From CAYMPW01 sp964558505 (GTDB taxonomy: Archaea > Thermoplasmatota > Thermoplasmata > Methanomassiliicoccales > Methanomethylophilaceae), in assembly GCA_964558505.1 (NCBI GenBank), contig CAZLEI010000036.1, positions 1-11,411 on the forward strand: a DNA stretch of 11,411 bases, in the 5' to 3' direction. Below, piece after piece: positions 7,651-11,411 of the stretch. The number at the start of each line of letters is the position of its first letter. Position 1 is the first letter of the stretch. The notes under the pieces are model-generated. The model was not told the DNA's origin. It searched no databases and worked only from the letters and a program-made list of their open reading frames with translations. Position numbers and translations under genes: made by a program.

Positions 7651-8329
7651 CGAGCTGAAAAAGATCGTAGGCGAAAGTGCAGCGAACGAATATGTCAAAG
7701 ACGGTATGAATGTCGGACTAGGCACCGGATCCACGGCATACTATGCCATAAAGCGCATCGGAGAGCTCGTAGCCGACGGCATGGAGATAACCTGCGTTGC
7801 CACCTCTCTGCAGAGCGAGGAACTCGCCCGCAGCTGCGGCATCCGCGTGGTGAACATCGATGACGTCGATCATCTGGACGTCACCATCGATGGCGCGGAT
7901 GAGATAACGCCTGACCTGCAGCTCGTAAAAGGTCTCGGAGGCGCCCTCCTGAGGGAGAAGATCGTCGCCGCCGCTTCGTATAAAGAGGTCATCATCGCCG
8001 ATCACAGCAAAGAGGTCGCCGTCCTCGGAACCAAAGCCCCTCTCCCCGTAGAGGTGTTGAAGTTCGGGCACACCTTCGCCAAAAGGGGCCTGGAGAGACA
8101 GGGGTGCAAGGCCGAGCTCAGGATGAGGAACGGTGCCCCGTTCGTCACGGACAGCGGGAATTACATCTACGACTGCAGATTCGACTCGATAGAGAGACCG
8201 TTCTTCCTCGAGTCACGCATAAACGTCATCCCCGGTGTCGTGGACAACGGGATGTTCCTGAACATGGCATCCGCGGCGCTCATCGCAACGGAAGATGGCA
8301 AGGTGAAAAAGATAGAACCGCTCAGATGA
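7640..8329 (+). CDS. rpiA: Ribose-5-phosphate isomerase A
   Basis: RpiA interconverts ribose 5-phosphate and ribulose 5-phosphate in the cytosol, supplying ribose for nucleotides and, in archaea, ribulose 5-phosphate for flavin precursors. The 229-residue length is typical. Signature sites are the phosphate-binding GLGTGST at 26-32, DGADE at 84-88 (D84 and D87), KGLGGALLREK at 97-107 (K97 and catalytic-base E106), and the C-terminal phosphate-site region around HTFAKRG. The ATG lies 11 nt inside the preceding hydrolase gene, with GGATGAT just upstream as a possible partial Shine-Dalgarno. A perfect 11-bp hairpin follows the stop by 14 nt. Confidence 0.96.
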   Translation: MTSDELKKIVGESAANEYVKDGMNVGLGTGSTAYYAIKRIGELVADGMEITCVATSLQSEELARSCGIRVVNIDDVDHLDVTIDGADEITPDLQLVKGLGGALLREKIVAAASYKEVIIADHSKEVAVLGTKAPLPVEVLKFGHTFAKRGLERQGCKAELRMRNGAPFVTDSGNYIYDCRFDSIERPFFLESRINVIPGVVDNGMFLNMASAALIATEDGKVKKIEPLR

Positions 8330-8343
8330 TCGGCGTGGTTATA

Positions 8344-8372
8344 CCGACGGCCCGGTAGAATCGGGCCGTCGG
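8344..8372. terminator. Perfect 11-bp hairpin between convergent genes
   Basis: CCGACGGCCCG at 8344-8354 pairs exactly with CGGGCCGTCGG at 8362-8372 across a 7-nt loop. It sits between the rpiA stop (8329) and the stop of the convergent regulator gene (8397). There is no T-tract after the stem on either strand, so it does not look like a bacterial intrinsic terminator. It may protect 3' ends, or slow polymerase from both sides. Confidence 0.5.
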
Positions 8373-8396
8373 ATCGATCGTACATCTGTCGAGGTC

Positions 8397-8768
8397 TCAA
8401 TCGTCCTCGGTATCATACATGGTCCTGAGGTTGGATATGTTCGACTCCATCTCCATGATCTTGGCGCGCTGGGCGGTCTCGATCTCCGATACGATCTCCA
8501 TGAACGGTTTGGAAAGCGTGTACGTATGCTTGGGTCTGCCTTTTCCAGGTCCCTTGACCGACTCCGTGTGTATCCATCCCATGTTATCCAGATCGTGTAT
8601 GGATGCCGACACACCGGGCTGTCCGAGTCCGAATTGCTCTTCGACCTCGTCAGATGTCGTCCTTTTGTTCGCCGCGAGATGTACTAGCACCTTGGCGGTG
8701 TTCTTCTTCATTCCGGTGCTTATCAGTGCTTCCACCGCCATGTCTGAAGAAAGGGCTTTTTTTGACAT
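8397..8768 (-). CDS. Winged-helix transcriptional regulator (MarR/TrmB-like, archaeal)
   Basis: A 123-residue DNA-binding protein. Residues about 20-66 form a helix-turn-helix (TSDEVEEQFGLGQPGVSASI, then a short helix ending MGWI). Residues 68-86 form a basic wing (KGPGKGRPKHTYTL). Residues 87-117 are a long C-terminal helix that probably dimerises. The pattern, including 'G-Q-P-x-V-S' and 'GKGRP', matches a family of small predicted regulators common in methanogens. No metal or ligand site is seen, so the signal is unknown. A strong TATA box centred about 25 nt before the ATG supports the start and a leaderless mRNA. Palindromes upstream (8810-8829 and beyond) could be its own operator. It is convergent with rpiA and divergent from the ribosomal operon, either of which could be its target. 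Confidence 0.82.
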   Translation of the reverse strand: MSKKALSSDMAVEALISTGMKKNTAKVLVHLAANKRTTSDEVEEQFGLGQPGVSASIHDLDNMGWIHTESVKGPGKGRPKHTYTLSKPFMEIVSEIETAQRAKIMEMESNISNLRTMYDTEDD

Positions 8769-8787
8769 AACAGGGACTTAACGGACA

Positions 8788-8798
8788 TTATATAAAAG
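8788..8798 (-). promoter_or_regulatory. TATA box of the regulator gene
   Basis: Read on the minus strand the sequence is CTTTTATATAA, a near-ideal archaeal TATA box. Its centre is about 25 nt upstream of the ATG at 8768, so transcription should start at or next to the start codon. Confidence 0.75.
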
Positions 8799-8802
8799 TT
8801 TT

Positions 8803-8930
8803 ATGAAGTATGCTACGATAATATCGCATTTGTACGCGGACATCTAACCGAAATATGGTGAGGTATCATCATACGATCGCGATCGCCGACGTCGGACATA
8901 TCATGAAGAAGTGCGATAATGCCGTCGGCA
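8803..8930. repeat. Cluster of palindromes and an imperfect direct repeat in the 247-bp intergenic region
   Basis: The intergenic stretch 8769-9015 contains, besides two TATA boxes, four dyads. These are ATG-cta-CGATA-a-TATCG-CAT at 8810-8829, CGATCGCGATCG at 8874-8885, CCGACGTCGG at 8886-8895 and TGCCG-t-CGGCA at 8920-8930. It also contains a spaced direct repeat, ATGAAG plus CGATAAT, at 8803-8822 and again at 8903-8920. Their positions between two divergent promoters suggest operator sites, but no known motif is recognised. Confidence 0.45.
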
Positions 8931-8960
8931 CACTGCACAATGAATATGGATTGACAGTGC

Positions 8961-8970
8961 TTTATTTATA
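8961..8970 (+). promoter_or_regulatory. TATA box of the ribosomal protein operon
   Basis: TTTATTTATA lies about 50 nt before the L44e ATG. Transcription would start near 8990-8993, leaving a leader of about 25 nt that carries the Shine-Dalgarno at 9005-9010. Confidence 0.7.
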
Positions 8971-9004
8971 CGACCTCGTTATTAGACGGTCTGATTCCCT
9001 AATC

Positions 9005-9010
9005 AGGTGA
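9005..9010 (+). promoter_or_regulatory. Shine-Dalgarno of L44e
   Basis: AGGTGA matches the archaeal anti-Shine-Dalgarno and ends 5 nt before ATG 9016. An in-frame GTG at 9007 lies inside this site, so it is not the start codon. Confidence 0.75.
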
Positions 9011-9015
9011 ATAAA

Positions 9016-9294
9016 ATGAAAATGCCCAGGACGATTAAAACATACTGTCCCTTCTGCAAGACCCACACCTCGCACGAGGTTGAGAGGGTCAAGAAGAAGA
9101 AGGCCAGTGAGCTCAAATGGGGTCAGAGGAGATTCAGAAGGGTAACCGCAGGTTACGGAGGTTTCCCCAGGCCTAAGCCCGAAGGAAGAGAAAAGCCCAC
9201 CAAGAGGGTCAATATCAGATACAGGTGCACAACCTGCAAGAAAGCGCACCTCACAGCCTGCATCAGGGCAAAGAAGTTCGAGCTCACGGAGTGA
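9016..9294 (+). CDS. rpl44e: Large-subunit ribosomal protein L44e (eL42)
   Basis: A 92-residue basic ribosomal protein of archaea and eukaryotes, located near the E site of the 50S subunit. It has a four-cysteine zinc ribbon: CPFC (C11, C14) and CTTC (C71, C74). The middle carries the conserved Lys/Arg-rich segment and the GYGGFPRPKP stretch. The N-terminus MKMPRTIKTYCPFCKTH matches family starts, and the AGGTGA Shine-Dalgarno fixes ATG 9016. It is the first gene of the operon with S27e, aIF2-alpha, Nop10 and PAC2, an order conserved in many archaea. Confidence 0.96.
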   Translation: MKMPRTIKTYCPFCKTHTSHEVERVKKKKASELKWGQRRFRRVTAGYGGFPRPKPEGREKPTKRVNIRYRCTTCKKAHLTACIRAKKFELTE

Positions 9295-9300
9295 TTTCAA

Positions 9301-9468
9301 ATGACCAACGATTTCGTTAAGATCAAATGCCCCGACTGCAGCAACGAGCAGATCGCCTTCAGGAAAGCCGCCACAGTGGTAACATGCCACGTCTGCGGCT
9401 CCACTCTCATACGCCCCAAGGGCGGCATCGGAGAGATAAAGGGCGAAGTGCTCGAGGTGGTCGGCTGA
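9301..9468 (+). CDS. rps27e: Small-subunit ribosomal protein S27e
   Basis: A 55-residue zinc-ribbon protein of the 30S subunit. The metal ligands are CPDC (C10, C13) and CHVC (C29, C32), followed by the family tail with TLIRPKGG and the short acidic-basic end GEIKGEVLEVVG. Archaeal S27e is usually about 55-65 residues, so the gene is complete. The start is 6 nt after the L44e stop, with GGAGTGA at 9288-9294 as Shine-Dalgarno. The TGA stop shares its last base with the ATG of the aIF2-alpha gene (TGATG). Confidence 0.95.
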   Translation: MTNDFVKIKCPDCSNEQIAFRKAATVVTCHVCGSTLIRPKGGIGEIKGEVLEVVG

Positions 9469-10250
9469 TGTCCCGTGCCAGGGGCTTTCCTGAGAACGGT
9501 GAACTCGTAGTCTGCACTGTTAAGAGTGTGAAGAACTTCGGAGCATTCGTCTCACTGGACGAGTACGACGACAAAGAAGGGTTCATCCACGTCAGAGACA
9601 TCGCCACTGGCTGGGTAAAATACATCAGGGATTTCATCAGAGAAGGGCAGAAAGTAGTCTGCAAAGTTCTGGGCGTAGATTCAACCAAAGGTCACATAGA
9701 CCTTTCCTTAAAATCAGTAAACGAGCACCAGAAGAGGGAGAAGGTCCAACAGTGGAAGAACGAGAAGAAAGCGGAGAAGCTCGTCGAGATCATCGCCGAG
9801 CGCATGTCCATCTCGGTGGACGACGCTTACACCATGTTCGGAAACGAGTTGCTCGGGGAATACGAGACGCTGTACGGCGCCTTCGAGTCCGTTGTCGCCG
9901 ACACGGACGAATTCCTCGCCGAGTTCTCGGGCGAATGGACCGGGACCTTCGTAGAGGTTGCCAAAGAGAACGTCACGCCTCCTTTTGTGCAGATCGACGG
10001 CATTCTGGAGATGCAGTCGCCCGCACCCAACGGCGTGGTCCTCATAAAAGACGCTTTGCTCAAGGCGCTGGATGCGGCGGATGGGGATGATGTCTCCATC
10101 CACTGCGTCGGCTCGCCCAAGTACAGGATCGTCATCACCGCCAGCGAGTACAAGGACGCCGAAGACACCATGAAGCGCATTTCCGCTGTGGCCATCGACA
10201 CACTTGTAGCAGCAGGTGGTACTGCTGCCCTGAAACGCGAAGGCAAGTGA
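9468..10250 (+). CDS. eif2a: Translation initiation factor 2 subunit alpha (aIF2-alpha)
   Basis: A 260-residue subunit of the archaeal aIF2 heterotrimer, which brings Met-tRNAi to the small ribosomal subunit; alpha strengthens tRNA binding by the gamma subunit. Residues about 10-83 form an S1/OB domain (GAFVSL, EGFIHVRDIA and GHIDLSLKSV). Residues 84-170 form the helical domain, starting with the Lys/Glu-rich KREKVQQWKNEKKAEKL. Residues 171-255 form the C-terminal alpha-beta domain. The archaeal ATGWVKYIRDFIREGQ replaces the eukaryotic Ser51 loop. The frame is open upstream, but ATG 9468 is the start: it has a strong GAGGTGG (9454-9460) 7 nt before it and gives the family length. It overlaps the S27e stop by 1 nt. 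Confidence 0.96.
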   Translation: MSRARGFPENGELVVCTVKSVKNFGAFVSLDEYDDKEGFIHVRDIATGWVKYIRDFIREGQKVVCKVLGVDSTKGHIDLSLKSVNEHQKREKVQQWKNEKKAEKLVEIIAERMSISVDDAYTMFGNELLGEYETLYGAFESVVADTDEFLAEFSGEWTGTFVEVAKENVTPPFVQIDGILEMQSPAPNGVVLIKDALLKALDAADGDDVSIHCVGSPKYRIVITASEYKDAEDTMKRISAVAIDTLVAAGGTAALKREGK

Positions 10251-10258
10251 GCCATACC

Positions 10259-10447
10259 ATGAGGTCCGAACTCCGGATATGCCCCGCATGCGGACGGTAC
10301 TCCCTCGAGGAAGACTGCCCGTCCTGCGGCGCATCCACCAGGTCGCCCATACCGGCCAGGTTCTCCCCTGACGACCGCTACGGCGAATACCGCAGAACGG
10401 CGATAATCCAGGAGTACGGGGAAAATGGAAAGCATCATAAAATTTGA
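10259..10447 (+). CDS. nop10: Box H/ACA ribonucleoprotein protein Nop10
   Basis: A 62-residue partner of Cbf5 in the H/ACA particle that makes pseudouridine in rRNA. The zinc ribbon is CPAC (C8, C11) and CPSC (C20, C23). It is followed by the family signature PARFSPDDRYGEYRR at 32-46, which contacts Cbf5. The start is ATG 10259, eight nt after the aIF2-alpha stop; an in-frame GTG at 10247 overlaps that stop and gives a non-family extension. The last 23 nt overlap the PAC2-family gene in another frame, so the C-terminal tail (EYGENGKHHKI) is partly constrained by that gene. Confidence 0.93.
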   Translation: MRSELRICPACGRYSLEEDCPSCGASTRSPIPARFSPDDRYGEYRRTAIIQEYGENGKHHKI

Positions 10448-11180
10448 AAAGAGACCAAAGCTCGAGCACCCCATTTTCATAGAAGGGCTCCCGGGCGTTG
10501 GGAACGTGGGGAAGATCGCCGCGGACCACGTGGCTGAGAAATTAGGTGCTGAGCGTTTTGCAGTCATCTACTCCAAGCACCTTCCCCCGCAGGTATTGCT
10601 GGATGAGCAATGCCTGGTGACGATGTGCCGCAACGAGCTTTGGTTCGCAAAGGGCGTCGGCACGAAGAAGAAGGACGTCATAATCCTCAGAGGGGAATAC
10701 CAGGGGTCCACGCCAGAGGGGCAATTCGAGATGACCCGCGATATTCTGGAAGCCGCTGTCGAAATGGACATCTCCAAGATCATAACGATGGGCGGATATG
10801 CCACAGGTACCATGATCGATGAACCTCGCATCCTGGGTGCGGTCAACGACCTGTCCATGAAGGTCGAATTCGAAGATTACGGCGTCGTATTCGTGCCCAG
10901 GGAGCCGGAAGCAGGGATAGTCGGTGCCAGCGGACTTCTGCTGGGCCTAGGGGCGCTGTACGGCATTCCAGGCATCTGTCTGATGGGAGAGACATCGGGA
11001 TTCTTCCTCGACCATAAAAGCGCCATGTCATCCGCCAGGGTCCTCGAGAAGGCACTGGGCGTGGAGATCGACATGAAAGAGCTCGAGGTCAAATCCGAAC
11101 AGATCGATGAGCTCACCGCCAAGGTCAAGGAATACGAAGAGGACCAGGACAGCGCCGACAATCTGAACTACATCGGATGA
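10425..11180 (+). CDS. PAC2-family proteasome assembly chaperone
   Basis: A 251-residue cytosolic protein of the archaeal PAC2/COG2047 family, related to eukaryotic PAC2 and archaeal PbaA, which help assemble the 20S proteasome. Visible family marks are IEGLPGVGNVGK at 19-30, ITMGGYATG at 120-128, and the Gly-rich GIVGASGLLLGLGALYGIPG at 164-183. The C-terminal part, about 217-243, is an acidic helix likely to form a coiled coil. The last residues are NYIG. This Tyr is third from the end rather than penultimate, so a canonical HbYX proteasome-binding tail is absent. The start overlaps nop10 by 23 nt, with GGAG at 10411 and GGGG at 10418-10421 upstream. Its place in the L44e operon is typical. 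Confidence 0.9.
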   Translation: MESIIKFEKRPKLEHPIFIEGLPGVGNVGKIAADHVAEKLGAERFAVIYSKHLPPQVLLDEQCLVTMCRNELWFAKGVGTKKKDVIILRGEYQGSTPEGQFEMTRDILEAAVEMDISKIITMGGYATGTMIDEPRILGAVNDLSMKVEFEDYGVVFVPREPEAGIVGASGLLLGLGALYGIPGICLMGETSGFFLDHKSAMSSARVLEKALGVEIDMKELEVKSEQIDELTAKVKEYEEDQDSADNLNYIG

Positions 11181-11183
11181 CCT

Positions 11184-11198
11184 TGCCGGCGACCGGCA
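11184..11198. terminator. Short hairpin after the PAC2-family gene
   Basis: TGCCGG and CCGGCA form a 6-bp perfect stem with a CGA loop, 3 nt after the stop at 11180. There is no T-tract next to it. It may mark the 3' end of the ribosomal operon mRNA. The remaining 11199-11260 shows nothing recognisable. Confidence 0.35.
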
Positions 11199-11265
11199 CG
11201 CAGCATCTACTCCGATTGTAAACAATGCACGTCGATGTTCCAGGCACCGTTATTCCGGCACCACT

Positions 11266-11277
11266 AATTTTATATAT
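11266..11277 (+). promoter_or_regulatory. TATA box of tRNA-Tyr
   Basis: AATTTTATATAT is a strong archaeal TATA box. Its centre (about 11272) is 26-28 nt upstream of the tRNA's first base at 11300, so the transcript should begin at or just before the tRNA 5' end. Confidence 0.8.
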
Positions 11278-11299
11278 GGTATGCCTAATCCTGTTTTGT

Positions 11300-11410
11300 C
11301 CTCACTTAGCTTAGCCTGGCTAGAGCGGCTGACTGTAGAATGTTTCCGGATTATCCGGTACAGCCGCTGAAATCAGCAGATCCCCTGTTCAAATCTGGGA
11401 GTGGGGACCA
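11300..11410 (+). tRNA. tRNA-Tyr(GUA) with a 33-nt intron and encoded CCA
   Basis: The cloverleaf can be drawn by hand. The acceptor stem is CCTCACT/AGTGGGG with one U-G pair, discriminator A at 11407 and an encoded CCA at 11408-11410. The D stem is GCTT/GAGC with a GG-containing loop. The anticodon stem is GCTGA (11328-11332)/TCAGC (11373-11377). The anticodon loop after splicing is CTGTAGA, with GTA at 11335-11337. The T arm has TTCAAAT, but its stem has a U-U mismatch (52/62). The C1-G72 pair and A73 are the known identity elements of archaeal and eukaryal tRNA-Tyr and support the anticodon reading. It ends 1 nt before the window edge. Confidence 0.93.
11339..11371 (+). other. tRNA-Tyr intron at position 37/38
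   Basis: Removal of 33 nt after position 37 restores a 7-nt anticodon loop and a 5-bp anticodon stem. This is the standard archaeal intron site, processed by the splicing endonuclease at a bulge-helix-bulge. The intron carries its own hairpin, CCGGA/TCCGG with a TTA loop (11346-11358), extended by TGT/ACA. The 3' bulge would be AAA (11370-11372). The central helix is imperfect (C-G, U-U, G-C, U-G). The boundary can shift by one A without changing the mature RNA. Confidence 0.8.
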
Positions 11411-11411
11411 T

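Noticed and set aside
8855..9010. 51-codon open frame starting at ATG 8855 and ending inside the L44e Shine-Dalgarno
   Set aside because: It contains the L44e TATA box and the palindromes, has no Shine-Dalgarno and no family resemblance. Chance is more likely, though a leader peptide cannot be ruled out.
9007..9015. GTG 9007 as the L44e start
   Set aside because: It lies within the AGGTGA Shine-Dalgarno, and family N-termini match ATG 9016.
9327..9467. Extended N-terminus for aIF2-alpha from ATG 9327
   Set aside because: This stretch is the S27e gene read in another frame. ATG 9468 has a strong Shine-Dalgarno and gives the usual length.
1..11411. CRISPR array, insertion sequence or attachment site
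   Set aside because: No regularly spaced repeats, transposase motifs or terminal inverted repeats were seen. A partial tRNA duplication next to tRNA-Tyr was looked for and not found inside the window.

Overview
The window is archaeal chromosome and most resembles a Thermoplasmatota/Methanomassiliicoccales-type methanogen. The evidence is a ribosome-translation operon of archaeal/eukaryal type (L44e, S27e, aIF2-alpha, Nop10, PAC2 proteasome chaperone), a Dph6-like diphthamide ligase, a tRNA-Tyr with an intron at the archaeal position, TATA boxes about 25 nt upstream of start codons, and GC-rich coding sequence. The lineage is inferred from these traits and was not tested by a search.

Layout: (1) 1-99, short leader with a weak TATA-like element. 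(2) 100-3825, a 1241-residue fusion of an HRDC domain, a DUF4011-like region, an SF1 helicase and a C-terminal MTES_1575/Vsr-type nuclease. This architecture is close to the single-gene Hhe-type antiviral systems and is the best candidate here for a little-described system. (3) 3830-6258, a copper pair: a CopZ-like chaperone and a CopA P1B-1 ATPase. They follow the helicase after 4 nt and overlap each other by 4 nt. (4) 6894-6142 minus strand, a Dph6-like diphthine-ammonia ligase whose 3' end runs 117 nt into copA on the opposite strand. (5) 6946-8329, a creatininase-family hydrolase (possibly ArfB of F420/flavin synthesis) overlapping rpiA by 11 nt. It diverges from dph6 around one symmetric TATA element. 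(6) A strong hairpin, then a minus-strand winged-helix regulator (8768-8397). (7) A 247-bp intergenic region with several palindromes and two promoters. (8) 9016-11180, the rpl44e-rps27e-eif2a-nop10-PAC2 operon, tightly packed with 1-23 nt overlaps. (9) 11300-11410, tRNA-Tyr(GUA) with a 33-nt intron and its own TATA box.

Functionally the right half is housekeeping: translation, tRNA, proteasome assembly, pentose phosphate metabolism and diphthamide modification of EF-2. The left half is accessory: a putative nucleic-acid defence enzyme beside a copper-efflux module. First genes of operons seem leaderless (TATA about 25-27 nt before the start codon), while the ribosomal operon has a short leader with a good Shine-Dalgarno. 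S27e (55 aa) is a real gene easily missed by length cut-offs, and the true starts of aIF2-alpha, L44e, Nop10 and Dph6 are internal to longer open frames.
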